A stretch of DNA of 64,000 nt. Origin: JADKCZ01 sp963786945 (GTDB lineage: Bacteria > Myxococcota > Myxococcia > Myxococcales > Anaeromyxobacteraceae). Of this stretch, positions 1 to 11,459 are shown piece by piece (position 1 is the stretch's first letter; every line of letters starts with the position of its first letter). Made by a program: the position numbers and the translations under genes. Location: assembly GCA_963786945.1 (NCBI GenBank), contig CAWBAO010000006.1, positions 434,001-498,000 on the forward strand. The letters are read 5' to 3'. The notes under the pieces are model-generated. The model made no database searches, had not been told where the DNA came from, and saw nothing but the letters and a program-made list of their open reading frames with translations.

Positions 1-2
1 TG

Positions 3-425
3 CAGGGCGAGCGGCCCAAGCACCGGCTGCTGGAGGCCTTCCGCGCCGGGCCGTCGATCCTCTTCGCCACCGCCAGCTTCTGGGAGGGGGTGGACGTGCC
101 CGGTGACGCGCTCTCGCTGGTGGTGATCGACCGGCTGCCGTTCGCGCCGCCCAACGACCCGGTGGTGGCGGCCCGGCTGGCGGCGCTGGAGTCGGAGGGG
201 CGCGACGGCTTCTCCGAGCTGCAGGTGCCGGCGGCGGCGCTGGCGCTGCGGCAGGGGTTCGGGCGGCTGATCCGGACCACCACCGACCGCGGGCTGGTGG
301 CGGTGCTGGACCGGCGGCTGCTGACCAAGGGGTACGGCCGGGCCTTCCGCGCCACCCTGCCGCCCAGCCCGCTCCTGCGCAGCGTCGAGGAGGCGCGGGC
401 CTGGTGGGAGGCCGGCCGGCCCTGA
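3..425 (+). CDS. DinG/YoaA-type ATP-dependent helicase, C-terminal part
   Basis: This is the last 140 residues of an XPD/Rad3-like superfamily 2 helicase that unwinds DNA with ATP; the gene starts left of the window. Visible are the motif V region (FWEGVDVPG), the RLPFAPPNDP stretch and motif VI (QGFGRLIRTTTDRG), all in the order and spacing of the DinG/YoaA C-terminal helicase lobe. The reading frame is open from base 3 and ends at TGA 423-425. The iron-sulfur and Walker A regions would lie upstream, so DinG proper cannot be separated from other members of the family. Confidence 0.88.
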   Translation, partial: QGERPKHRLLEAFRAGPSILFATASFWEGVDVPGDALSLVVIDRLPFAPPNDPVVAARLAALESEGRDGFSELQVPAAALALRQGFGRLIRTTTDRGLVAVLDRRLLTKGYGRAFRATLPPSPLLRSVEEARAWWEAGRP

Positions 426-437
426 CCGGTCCGAGCG

Positions 438-854
438 TCAGTCGTCCTTGTCGTGCCCCTGCTTCTTCTCCTGGCCGTGGTTCTCGTGGTGGCCGTTGTC
501 GTGCTTCCCGTCGTGCTTGCCGGACTTCTCCTTCGACGGGTCCCACTTGCGGTAGTGGCCGGGGGGGAGCTTGACGAGGCGGGGCGGCACGCCGCGCGCG
601 TCGACCACCACCCAGCCGCGGCGGTGGTCGTGCGAGCGGTACCAGCGGGCGTCGCGGTGGACCCAGTAATAGCCGTCGACGAAGAAGACCTCCTCGTTGA
701 CCCGAGGCACCACCTGGAGGCCGGGCTCGATCACCACCAGGGCGGGGAGCACCGCAGGCAGGTCGAGGTGGAGCGTGACCTGGACCTGGGCGGCGGCGGG
801 GCGAGGAACGAGGAACGACGCGGCGACGGCGGCGGCGAGGAGGAGGGTGCGCAT
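438..854 (-). CDS. Small secreted protein with a WYRS/PPGHYRKW domain, function unknown
   Basis: A 138-residue protein starting at ATG 854 with a clear signal peptide (MRTLLLAAAVAASFLVPRP, cleavage near AAAQ). The mature part has an aromatic block (YYWVHRDARWYRSHD) followed by WVVVDARGVPP and PPGHYRKW. Short exported proteins with this pattern occur in Myxococcota and Geobacter and have no assigned function. The last 30 residues are rich in His, Lys, Asp and Gly, which could bind metal or polyanions (inference). The frame stays open far upstream of 854, but only this start yields a signal peptide. Confidence 0.75.
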   Translation of the reverse strand: MRTLLLAAAVAASFLVPRPAAAQVQVTLHLDLPAVLPALVVIEPGLQVVPRVNEEVFFVDGYYWVHRDARWYRSHDHRRGWVVVDARGVPPRLVKLPPGHYRKWDPSKEKSGKHDGKHDNGHHENHGQEKKQGHDKDD

Positions 855-1019
855 GGTGGCTTGATGCACCAGCCACCCCCGGTATTCAACCGCACCTCCG
901 ACCACATGTAGGTGCTCGAGCCCCTGGCCCGGGCCGCCGCCGGCCGGCCCTGACCGGGGCGCTCCCGCGTGCCACCTGGGGACTTGCGCCGGCGGCCGGG
1001 GTGGAGCGAGCGTGGCGCC

Positions 1020-1460
1020 ATGAGCCCCATCCCCGCCGACCTCTGGCAGCGCCTCATCGAGGGATCGCCCGACGCCGTGCTGGTCTCGGACCGCGACGGC
1101 GTGACCCGCTCCTGGAACCAGGCCGCCGCCCGGCTCTTCGGCTTCACCGCCGAGGAGGCGGTGGGCCGGTCGATGGACCTGATCATCCCGGAGCGGCTGC
1201 GCGGCCGCCACTGGGGAGGCTGGGAGAAGGTGATGGAGACCGGCGTGACGCGCTACGGGGACGGGCAGCTGCTGGCGGTCCCGGCCGTCCACAAGGACGG
1301 CCGCGCCCTCTCGGTGGAGTTCTCCATCCAGCTGCTGCGCGGCGGGGACGGCCGGATCGAGTGGGTGGTGGCGGTCTTCCGCGACGTCACCGAGCGGTTC
1401 CAGCGCGACAAGGCGCTCAAGCTCCGGCTCAAGGAGCTGGAGGCGAAGCTGGGCGGCTGA
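1020..1460 (+). CDS. Stand-alone PAS-domain protein
   Basis: 146 residues, almost entirely one PAS fold: an N-terminal LIEGSPDAVLVSDRDG segment, the SWNQAAARLFGF core, the EEAVGRS turn, and a C-terminal FRDVTERFQRDKAL helix that normally links to an output domain. No output domain follows, so it would act as a diffusible sensor or as a partner of the histidine kinase encoded next to it on the opposite strand (inference). ATG 1020 gives a start immediately before the PAS domain; an earlier in-frame start at 969 would add residues without family resemblance. Confidence 0.8.
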   Translation: MSPIPADLWQRLIEGSPDAVLVSDRDGVTRSWNQAAARLFGFTAEEAVGRSMDLIIPERLRGRHWGGWEKVMETGVTRYGDGQLLAVPAVHKDGRALSVEFSIQLLRGGDGRIEWVVAVFRDVTERFQRDKALKLRLKELEAKLGG

Positions 1461-1481
1461 GAGGCCGTCGCCGCCGTCCGC

Positions 1482-3239
<1,758 letters not shown>

Positions 3240-3420
3240 CGGAACGGGCACTCCTTCTCGGCGCCGGACGGTGCGGATCCGGGGCGGGGCGCCGGATCCT
3301 AGTCGAAGGGCCGGCGGCCTCCAAGCGGACCGGGCCGGCGGGCCCGGGATGGCCCGGCGGGATGGCCGCTGGCTGGATCGCCCGGGGAGGCGCGGCTATG
3401 CTCGCCGCGAGGCGACGGCC

Positions 3421-4114
3421 ATGGTCCAGATCAACAACGAGGCGCGGGAGCTTTCGATCAAGGTCGTCTATTACGGCCCTGCGCTCTCCGGCAAGACCAC
3501 CAACCTGCAGGCGCTCTACCAGAAGATCTCCCCGGAGGTCCGCGGGCGCCTCATGACCCTGGACACCAAGGACGACCGGACGCTGTTCTTCGACATGATG
3601 CCGGTCTTCTTCAAGAGCGAGGCCGGCGTCAAGGTGAAGCTGCGCCTCTACACGGTGCCCGGCCAGGTGATCCACGAGTCGACCCGGCGCATCGTGCTGC
3701 AGGGGTCCGACGCGGTGGTCTTCGTGGCCGACAGCCGCCGCAGCGAGGCGGCCGCCACCCTGGCCTACTGGAACAACATGCTGAAGAACCTGGAGGCGAA
3801 CGGGCTCGACTACCGGACCCTGCCCATCGTCGTCCAGCTCAACAAGCGGGACCTCCCCGACGCCCAGCGCGAGGAGGACCTCGGCGAGCTGCGCAAGGTC
3901 ATCCGCCCGCCCATGGTGCCGGCGGTGGCGGTGCGGGGCGAGGGGGTGGTGGAGACGCTCTGGGCCCTGCTCACGCTCACCTACCGCAGCCTGGATCGGT
4001 CGATGGGGCTGGCCGACCGCTGGAAGGTCAGCGAGAAGGAGTTCCTCGAGCGCATCTTCGACCAGCGTCGACCTCCGCGGCATGCGGCAGCAGGGCGGGG
4101 CCGCGCCGCGATGA
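3421..4114 (+). CDS. mglA: MglA-family small GTPase
   Basis: Ras-like bacterial GTPase of the MglA family, which sets polarity and motility in Myxococcus. The P-loop is GPALSGKT, switch 2 reads TVPGQ (the MglA form lacking the usual DxxG), FVADSR follows, and the G4 motif is NKRDLPD. Start ATG 3421 gives MVQINNEARELSIKVVYYG, matching family N-termini. After FLERIFDQ near 4063 the frame moves by +1: removing one base gives LDLRGMRQQGG and a stop at 4112-4114. That stop overlaps the ATG of the next gene (ATGA), so the two are translationally coupled. With about 230 residues and a C-terminal extension it may be an MglA paralogue rather than the motility MglA. Confidence 0.88.
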
Positions 4115-5508
4115 TCACTCGCCCCCTCCTTCCTCCAGCAGCGGCTGCCGCTCGGGCGACCTGCTCGACCTGCGCGCCTTCAGCGAGGTCTGCCAGTCGT
4201 TCGCCGAGCTCTACCGCGTCGGCCTCAAGGTCTTCGACGAGGCCGGCAACAAGCTGGTGGACGTGAAGGTCGGGAACGCCGACTTCTGCGGCTACATCTG
4301 GACCAAGACGGCCGGGCGCGAGCAGTGCGTGGCCACCGTCGGCAAGGTGAAGACCACCCCCGTCGAGGAGGTGCCGAGGACCGTCGCCTTCGACTGCTTC
4401 TCCGGCTGCCGCTACGTGGTCCAGCCGGTGCTCCACGAGGGCGACTCCATCGGCCGCGTGGTCTTCGGGCCGTTCGTGCCCGACGACCTGGTGCAGCTGC
4501 CGGCCACGCTGACCGGCATCGCCCCGGACTTCGACGCCACCCTGGCCGCCTCCTACATGCAGACGCATCCGCCGGGTGCCGTCCGAGACCGCCGAGAAGA
4601 TCCTGCGGCACTTCATGGACCTGCTCGACGTGATGGTCTTCACCGGGCACAAGAGCCTGATCTCGGCCCGGCTCCACATCGAGGCGGTGCAGGAGAGCTA
4701 CCGCGAGCTGGAGGAGAAGAACCGGCAGCTGGAGGCCAGCTACCTGCGGCTCAAGGAGCTGGACCGGCTCAAGTCCAACTTCATCGCCACCATGAGCCAC
4801 GAGCTGCGCACCCCGCTCACCAGCGTCATCGGCTACTCGGAGATGATGCTGGAGGGGCTGGGCGGGTCGCTCTCCGAGGAGCAGCGCGAGTACCTCGGCA
4901 TCATCATGGAGAAGGGCGAGAGCCTGCTCCACCTCATCACCTCGATCCTCGACATCTCCAAGATCGAGGCCGGGCGGGTGCGGCTGGTGCTGGGCGACGT
5001 GGACGTGGCGCAGCTGCTGCGCGACGCGGCGGCCACGGTGCTGCCCACGGCGCGGAAGAAGGGGCTGGAGGTGGCCTGCGAGCCGGGCCAGCTCCCCGCA
5101 CCTCCACGCCGACCGGGAGAAGCTGCGGCAGTGCCTCATCAACCTGGCCTCCAACGCGGTGAAGTTCACCGCCGGCGGCGGGACGGTGACGCTCTCGGCG
5201 GAGGCGCTGCCCGGCGAGCGGCTGGCGCTGCGGGTGTCCGACTCCGGCATCGGCATCCCCGCCGAGCACCTCGACCGGATCTTCGACGTCTTCTACCAGG
5301 TGGACGGCACCACCACCCGCGAGTACGGCGGCGCCGGGCTCGGGCTGGCCATCGTCAAGAGCTTCGTCGAGGCCCACGGCGGCGAGGTCCGGGTGGTGTC
5401 GACGCCGGGGCAGGGCTCGACCTTCAGCCTGGTGCTGCCGGTCCAGGAGCGGCCCGAGCCGCTGGTGACGCCGCTCACCCCGGTCCACCCGGTCGAGCCC
5501 GCACCTAG
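4111..5508 (+). CDS. PocR-domain sensor histidine kinase (frameshifted)
   Basis: A soluble kinase with an N-terminal PocR-type ligand domain (DLRAFSEVCQSFAELY; conserved cysteines in DFCGYIW, EQCVAT and FDCFSGC; then VVFGPFVPDDL). A coiled linker (SYRELEEKNRQLEASY) leads to a HisKA helix with H-box MSHELRTPLTSVIGYSE and a HATPase_c domain with N box INLASNAVKFT, DSGIGIP and GAGLGLAIVKS. Single-base insertions near 4126, 4160, 4565 and 5097 move the frame; undoing the first two gives MITRPSFLQQRLPLGDLLDL. The end is uncertain: the TAG at 5506-5508 lies four bases before thiL but in a different frame from the last kinase segment. Coupling to the MglA-like gene suggests they act together. Confidence 0.82.
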
Positions 5509-5511
5509 CCC

Positions 5512-6487
5512 GTGGCGCGCCCGGCCCGTTCCCTCGGCGAGTTCGAGCTCATCGACGCGCTGGTCGCGGCGCTGCCGACCCGCGGCCGGGGGGTGCGGCT
5601 CGGGCCCGGCGACGACGCCGCGCTGCTCCGGCCCCGCCGCGGCCAGGACCTGGTGGCCACCGTCGACGCCGTCGTCGAGGGGATCCACTTCGACCACCGC
5701 TTCACCCCCGGTGACGTGGGCTGGAAGGCGCTGGCGGTCAACCTCTCCGACCTGGCCGCCATGGGGGCGCGGCCGCTCTGGGCGCTGCTGGCGCTCGGGG
5801 TGCCGCCGGCCACGCCGTCGGCGCGGCTGCTGGCGATCGCCCGCGGGCTGGGGCGCTGCGCCCGGCAGCACGGCCTGGCGGTGGTGGGCGGCAACGTCAG
5901 CCGCGCCGCCGCAGCTCTCGCTCACGGTGACGGTGCTGGGCGAGGTGCCGCGCGGCCAGGCCCTGCGGCGCGACGGGGCGCGGGCCGGCGACCTGGTGCT
6001 GGTCTCGGGGACGCTGGGCGACGCGGCGCTGGGGCTGGAGCCGGGCGCGGCCGCGGCGCTGCGCCGCCGCCAGCGCCGCCCCACGCCGCGGCTCGGGCTC
6101 GGGCTCGGGCTGCGCCGCCTCGCCAGCGCCGCCGTCGACCTCTCCGACGGCCTGGCCCAGGACCTCGGCCACCTGTGCCGGGCCTCGGGCGTGGGCGCCG
6201 TCCTGCAGGCCGCCTGGCTGCCGCGGTCGGCGGCGGCCCGCGCCGCCTGCGCCGGCCTCCCCGACCCCTGGGGCCCGGCGCTCCGCGGCGGCGAGGACTA
6301 CGAGCTCTGCGTCACCGTGCCCCCGGCCCGGCTGGCGGCGGCCCGGCGCGCGGCGGCCCGGGCCGGCGTGCCGCTCACCGTGGTCGGCGAGGTGACGGCG
6401 GCGCCCGGGGTGCGGGTGCTCGGTCCCGACGGCCGCCCGCGGCCGGTGGGCCCCGGCCACGATCACCTCGCCAGCCCGGCGCGCTGA
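5512..6487 (+). CDS. thiL: Thiamine-monophosphate kinase (one frameshift)
   Basis: ThiL phosphorylates thiamine monophosphate to thiamine diphosphate with ATP. The protein starts at GTG 5512 (MARPARSLGEFELIDALVAA) and shows the AIRS/PurM-type features: GPGDDAALL, TVDAVVEGIHFD, VNLSDLAAMGARP, VVGGNVSRA, then after the frameshift LSLTVTVLGEVPRGQ, AVDLSDGLAQDLGHL and GGEDYELC. One extra C near 5910 breaks the frame; deleting it gives SRAPQLSLTV. About 324 residues, the usual family size. It follows the PocR kinase by only four bases, although the functions are unrelated. Confidence 0.92.
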
Positions 6488-6583
6488 GCCCGCGGGGCGG
6501 CTTTTGACTTCGCCCCGGATCCACATAGGATTCCCGGGACGCATCGCGGCGCGGACTCCACCGCGCCGCTCGCCGAGGTGAAC

Positions 6584-7972
6584 GTGGCACGGACTCCTCG
6601 TGACGAGCGACTCTCGACCCGGCCGTCGGCCCGCTGGCAGGACGTCCCCCACCTGGTGGCGGTCCGCGGCCGCGCCGCCGAGGTGCCGCTCCGGCCCATG
6701 CCCGGCAGCACCGGCCCCACCGCCTCGCTGCAGGTCAAGCTGCTGGTGAGCTACGGCATCATCGGCGCGGTGCTGGTCATCGTGGTGCCGCCGCTGCGGG
6801 TGGCGGTGCCCAACCCCGTCGTGGCCGGCGCCCTGGCCGTGCTGGGGACGCTGGCGCTGGGCTGGGCGCTCACCCTGGCCATCGCCCGGACCGCGCGCGT
6901 CGGCCGGCTCAAGGTCTCGGCCGTCGAGATCAGCCGCGGCGACCTCTCGCGCAGCCTGCTGGAGGAGCCCCACCAGGCCTTCCACGACGAGATCGACGAC
7001 CTGGCGGTGGCCATCGGCACCATGCAGGAGAACCTGCGCGACCTGGTCTCGCGCATCCAGCGCACCGCCCAGTCGGTGGCCGAGAGCGCCAACGACCTGC
7101 AGTCCTCCGCCGAGGAGGTCAACGCCTCCACCGACGAGGTGGCCTCGTCGATGGAGAAGATCGCGGTGGGCGCCGGGCAGCAGTCGGAGCTGGTGGAGCG
7201 GACCTCCAAGGTGATCGGCGAGATCGCCTCCTCCATCGAGCGCACCGCCCGGAGCGCCGAGGACGCGGCCCGCGGCTCGGCCGAGACCGCCACCGCGGCC
7301 GGCTCGGGCGGCGAGGCGGCGCGCCTGGCCGGCGAGAAGGTGAAGAAGGTCTTCGCCCGCATCGAGGCGGCCAGCGAGCAGGTCTTCGCCTTCGGCGAGC
7401 GGACCAAGGAGATCTCCAAGATCGTCGAGGCCATCACCCAGGTGGCCAACCAGACCAACCTGCTGGCCCTCAACGCCACCATCGAGGCGGCCCGCGCCGG
7501 CGAGTACGGCCGCGGCTTCGCGGTGGTGGCCGAGGAGGTGCGCAAGCTGGCCGACATCTCCGGCCGCTCCGCCGAGCAGATCTCCGGCCTGGCCACCGAC
7601 ATCTCCGGCCGCGCCGCCACCGTGGTGGACACCATGAAGGAGTCGGTGTCCGAGCTGGGCGAGGGGCGCGAGGACCTCAACGCCATCATCCGGGCCCTGG
7701 CCGACATCGCCCTCATCGCCCGCACCGGCGCCGACAAGGTGGGCGTCATCTCCGGCGCCGCCCGCGACCAGCTCAAGGGCTCGGCCGACATGGTGCAGGC
7801 CATGGACCACATCTCCGACGTGGCCAGCAGCAACGCCGGCGCCACCGAGCAGGTGCGCAAGGTGATCGCCGAGCAGACCGCGGCGGTGGCGCAGATGGCC
7901 TCGGCCGCCCAGGAGCTGACCAACCTCTCCGTCGAGCTGCAGACGGTGGTCTCGCGCTTCCGGCTCGGGTAG
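6584..7972 (+). CDS. Methyl-accepting chemotaxis protein
   Basis: About 462 residues. Two hydrophobic segments at residues 55-105 with almost no periplasmic loop mean there is no external ligand domain; a HAMP-like segment and a long coiled coil follow. The conserved signalling tip is present (ITQVANQTNLLALNATIEAA, then GRGFAVVAEEVRKLA). GTG 6584 is preceded at five bases by GAGG, which favours it over the GTG at 6578. It heads an operon with cheW, cheY, cheA and cheC, spaced 3, 69, 24 and -4 bases. The layout resembles FrzCD-type receptors that sense internal state. Confidence 0.93.
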   Translation: MARTPRDERLSTRPSARWQDVPHLVAVRGRAAEVPLRPMPGSTGPTASLQVKLLVSYGIIGAVLVIVVPPLRVAVPNPVVAGALAVLGTLALGWALTLAIARTARVGRLKVSAVEISRGDLSRSLLEEPHQAFHDEIDDLAVAIGTMQENLRDLVSRIQRTAQSVAESANDLQSSAEEVNASTDEVASSMEKIAVGAGQQSELVERTSKVIGEIASSIERTARSAEDAARGSAETATAAGSGGEAARLAGEKVKKVFARIEAASEQVFAFGERTKEISKIVEAITQVANQTNLLALNATIEAARAGEYGRGFAVVAEEVRKLADISGRSAEQISGLATDISGRAATVVDTMKESVSELGEGREDLNAIIRALADIALIARTGADKVGVISGAARDQLKGSADMVQAMDHISDVASSNAGATEQVRKVIAEQTAAVAQMASAAQELTNLSVELQTVVSRFRLG

Positions 7973-7975
7973 CGG

Positions 7976-8434
7976 GTGGAGGGGACCGCTCCACGCGAGG
8001 CGCCGGCGCCGCCCACCGAGCGGCAGGTGGTCTTCCGCGTCGGGGCCGAGCGCTTCGCGCTGCCGCTCTCGGCGGTGCGCGAGGTGGTCCCGCCGCACCC
8101 GCCCTTCTCCGCCGTGCCGCGCGCCGGCGGCGCGGTGCGCGGCGTCATGAACCTGCGCGGCCGGGTGGTGGCGGTGGTCGACCTCGCCGAGCTGGTGGGG
8201 CTGGCGCCCCAGCCGCTGCGGGCCGGCCAGGGCCAGGTGCTGATCCTCGACCGGGACAAGCGGGCGCTGGGGCTGCTCATCGGGGTGGTGGTGGGCGTGG
8301 AGCCGCTGGTGCTGGCCGAGGCCGCCGGCGAGGGGCTGGTGGCCGGCGTGGCCAGCGGGCGGGCCGGCGCCGTCACCCTGCTGCGGGTCGATCCGCTGGC
8401 GGAGGCCGCGTCGGCGCTGTTCGGGGGCGGGTGA
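7976..8434 (+). CDS. cheW: CheW-like coupling protein
   Basis: 152 residues with one CheW/SH3-like fold: VVFRVGAERFALPLSAVREV, MNLRGRVVAVVDLAEL and VLILDRDKRALGLLI. It bridges the receptor encoded 3 bases upstream and the CheA kinase downstream. The GTG start at 7976 follows the receptor stop directly. No frameshift is seen. Confidence 0.92.
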   Translation: MEGTAPREAPAPPTERQVVFRVGAERFALPLSAVREVVPPHPPFSAVPRAGGAVRGVMNLRGRVVAVVDLAELVGLAPQPLRAGQGQVLILDRDKRALGLLIGVVVGVEPLVLAEAAGEGLVAGVASGRAGAVTLLRVDPLAEAASALFGGG

Positions 8435-8503
8435 CGGGGCGATGCCTTGTCGCCTCCGCTCCAGCGGTGCTACCTTCACGGTCCCGGGGAGGCGTTGAAG
8501 ACC

Positions 8504-8872
8504 ATGCCGAAGAGAGTCCTGATCGTCGACGACGCCATCTTCATGCGCAACATGATCAAGGACATCTTCGCCGGCTCGGGCTTCGAGGTGGTCGGCGAGG
8601 CCGCCAACGGGCTGGAGGCGGTCGAGAAGCACCGGGAGCTGAAGCCCGACCTCACCACCATGGACATCGTCATGCCGTTCAAGAGCGGCATCGAGGCCAC
8701 CCGCGAGATCATCAAGGGCGACCCCCGCGCGGTCATCGTCATGTGCTCGGCGCTGGGCCAGGAGTCGCTGGTGATGGAGGCCATCGAGGCCGGGGCCAGC
8801 GACTTCATCGTCAAGCCCTTCAAGTCCGAGGACGTCCTCTCGGTGGTCAAGAAGGTCCTGGGCGAGGCCTAG
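8504..8872 (+). CDS. cheY: CheY-like single-domain response regulator
   Basis: 122 residues forming one receiver domain: acidic pocket VLIVDDAIFMRNM, phosphoacceptor Asp in TTMDIVMPFKSG, Ser in MCSALGQ (the T/S switch position) and Lys in FIVKPF. No output domain is attached, so it would act by binding a target such as a flagellar switch or polarity protein. ATG 8504 is chosen because it gives the standard receiver start MPKRVLIVDDA. It lies between cheW and cheA in the same operon. Confidence 0.93.
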   Translation: MPKRVLIVDDAIFMRNMIKDIFAGSGFEVVGEAANGLEAVEKHRELKPDLTTMDIVMPFKSGIEATREIIKGDPRAVIVMCSALGQESLVMEAIEAGASDFIVKPFKSEDVLSVVKKVLGEA

Positions 8873-8896
8873 CCCGGCCGGTCCGGCCCCGCGCCG

Positions 8897-10872
8897 ATGG
8901 ACCTCGCCCGCTACCTCTCGCTCTTCGTCGGTGAAGCGGGCGAGCACGTCTCCGGCCTGTCGCGCGGGCTGGTGGCGCTGGAGCAGGCGGTGCGCGCCGG
9001 CGCCGACGGCGGGCCGCTCATCGACGGCATCTTCCGCCACGTCCACAGCATCAAGGGGATGAGCGCCTCGATGCAGCTGGACGGCATCGCCGCGCTGGCG
9101 CACCAGGCCGAGGACCTCGTCGACCTCTACCGGCGCCAGGTGGCCCGGGCCGAGCCGGCGGCGGTCGACGCCCTGCTGGAGACCTGCGACGCCCTGCAGG
9201 AGATGATCGCGGCCGCCGCCCAGCAGGCCCAGCCGGAGCCCGACGGGGCGCTGATGGCCCGGCTCGGCGAGCTGACGCGGCGGGCCCGCGACGGCCGTCC
9301 AGCCCCGGCCGCGCCGCCGCCCGAGCCCTCCCGCGCGCCCCCGCCCCCGGTGGCGGCCGCGCCGCCCCCCGCGCCCGAGCCGCCGCCGGCCGCCGGGCCC
9401 CGCCGGATCGAGGTGGAGGTCGAGGTGGCCGCCTCCTGCCCGGTGCCGGCGGTGCGGGCCTTCCTGGTGGTGAGGAAGCTGGCGGCCTTCGGGCCGCTGG
9501 TCAGCGCCACGCCCACGGTGGAGGAGCTGAAGGCCGGGCGCCTCCCCGGCAAGCGGCTCACCGTGGTGCTGGAGAGCAGCGCGCCGCTCGACCGGCTGGA
9601 GCGGGCCCTCTCGCAGATCTCCGACCTGGGGGCGGTGGTCCTGCGCACCCAGGACGAGCCGGTCGCGGCGGCGGTCCCGGCGCCGGCGCCGGGCGCGCCG
9701 GCCGCGGCCGCCGAGCCGAGCCGCACCGTGCGGGTGAAGACCGAGGTGCTGGACGGCTTCGTCGACACGGTGGGGGAGCTCCTGCTGGCCACCGCCCGGA
9801 TCCGCGAGGTGGGGCGGACGCTGCCGGCGGCGCTCCGGCCGCCCGCTCGACGAGGGGGTGGACCGGCTCCACGCCATCGTCAAGGAGCTGCACGGCCAGC
9901 TCATGGGCGTCCGCATGACGCCGCTGGCGGTGGTGACCGAGCGGCTGCCGCGCATGGCCCGCGACGTGGCCCGCAAGCTGGGCCGGCAGGTGGAGGTGGA
10001 GGTGGAGGGGGCGGAGATCGAGCTCGACCGGGCCATCCTCGAGGAGCTCTCCGACCCGCTGCTCCACGTGCTGCGCAACGCCGTCGACCACGGCATCGAG
10101 CCGCCCCACCTGCGGCTGCTGGCGGGCAAGCCGGCCACCGGCCGGATCACCATCGTGGCCCGGCGCGACCGGGACCGGGTGGTGCTGGAGATCGCCGACG
10201 ACGGCAAGGGGATGGACACCGGCCGGCTGCGCGAGGCGGCGGTGCGGCGCGGGTCGATGACGCCGGAGCAGGCCGCGGCCCTGAGCGAGCGGGAGGCGCT
10301 GGCGCTGGCCACCCTGCCCGGCGTCTCCACCGCCGACCAGGTCACCGACGTCTCCGGGCGCGGGGTGGGGCTGGACGCCGTCCGCAAGACGCTGGAGACG
10401 GTGGGCGGCGACGCTGGAGCTGGAGAGCACCCGCGGCCTCGGGACCCGCGTCACGCTGCGGCTGCCGCTCACGGTGGCGGTGCAGCCGGTGCTGCTGGTG
10501 CAGGTGGGCGAGGAGGTGCTGGGGCTCCCCATCACCAAGGTCCACGGCGCGGCCCACGTCCGCTACGGCGCCCTCGACCGGAGCCGCGGCGCCCCGGTGC
10601 TCGCCTACGACGGCGAGCTGGTGCCGGTCCACGACCTGGCCGCGCTGCTCGGCTTCGGCTCGGCGGGCCGCGACGAGCGGGCCGTGGTGGTGGCCGACGG
10701 GGCCGACGGGCGCATCGGGCTGGCCGTCGACGGCCTGCTGGGCCAGCACGAGGCGGTCCTGAAGCCGCTGGGGCCGCCGCTGCAGTCGGTGACCGGCCTC
10801 TCCGCCGTCACCGTGCTCGGCACCGGGCGGCCCATCTTCATCCTCGACGTCAGCCGGCTGCTGGCCGCATGA
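8897..10872 (+). CDS. cheA: CheA histidine kinase (two frameshifts)
   Basis: Domains in order: HPt with phospho-His in FRHVHSIKGMSASM (about residue 50); an Ala/Pro-rich linker; a ferredoxin-like regulator-binding segment (IEVEVEVAASCPVP); the dimerisation helix (DGFVDTVGELLLATARI); HATPase with LLHVLRNAVDHGIE, DDGKGMD and VSGRGVGLDAVRK; and a C-terminal CheW-like domain (VLGLPITKVHGAAHVRY) ending at TGA 10870-10872. Extra bases near 9842 (C) and 10410 (G) move the frame twice; removing them restores LRPPLDEGVDRLH and VGGTLELESTRG. The stop overlaps the cheC start as ATGA. Confidence 0.92.
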
Positions 10873-11456
10873 GCCTCCCTCCCCGCCACGTCGACGCGCT
10901 GCAGGAGCTGGCCAGCATCGGCTGCGGGGCGGCCCTGACCGCGCTGGCCCGGCTGACCCGGCTGCGGCTCGACATGGACGTCCCGGAGTGCTGGATCGGC
11001 ACCAGCGCCGGGGCCATCGCCGACTTCCTCGGCGCCCTGGGCGGCGAGCTGGTGGCGGTGGGGGTCCGCCTGGAGGGGCCGCTCACCGGCCACCTGCTGC
11101 TGGCGCTCCCGGTGGGCGACGCCGAGGCGCTGGCCGGCGCCCTGGGCGTGCCGGCGCGCGGGGGGGCCTTCGGCACGCTGGCGGAGAGCGGCCTGATGGA
11201 GTGCGGCAACATCGTGGGGAGCGCCTTCGTCACCGCGGTCTCGGCGCTGGTGAACGAGACGCTGCTGCTCTCGGTGCCCACCTTCGCCCGCGGCAGCGGC
11301 AAGGCCTGCGTGGAGCGGCTGGTGGACCACGCCGGCTCGGTGGCGCTGGCGGCCCGCTTCACCAGCCCCGCGGCGCCGCGGCTGGAGGGGCTGATCCTGG
11401 TCATGCCCGAGCCGTCCGGGATGGCGCGCCTGCTCCGCCACCTGGATCCGCGCTAG
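10869..11456 (+). CDS. cheC: CheC-family CheY-phosphatase-like protein
   Basis: 195 residues, CheC/CheX/FliY fold, expected to dephosphorylate CheY-P. CheC proteins carry two ExxN active sites. Here the C-terminal one is intact (LMECGNIVGSAF), but the N-terminal equivalent reads LQELASIGCGAALTA, with Ser in place of the catalytic Asn. Only one site should work. It is translationally coupled to cheA by ATGA and closes the chemotaxis operon, since the next gene (larB) has an unrelated role although it follows after three bases. Confidence 0.85.
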   Translation: MSLPPRHVDALQELASIGCGAALTALARLTRLRLDMDVPECWIGTSAGAIADFLGALGGELVAVGVRLEGPLTGHLLLALPVGDAEALAGALGVPARGGAFGTLAESGLMECGNIVGSAFVTAVSALVNETLLLSVPTFARGSGKACVERLVDHAGSVALAARFTSPAAPRLEGLILVMPEPSGMARLLRHLDPR

Positions 11457-11459
11457 CCC

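Noticed and set aside
5897..10387. A 1496-codon open frame on the minus strand
   Set aside because: It lies antisense to thiL, the chemotaxis receptor, cheW, cheY and cheA, all with clear family motifs. The translation is low-complexity (His, Arg, Gly, Asp), as expected for shadow frames at this GC.
8897..10872. Real split of cheA into separate proteins
   Set aside because: Deleting one base at each break restores conserved motifs in mid-domain; splits inside the kinase core would not give working parts.
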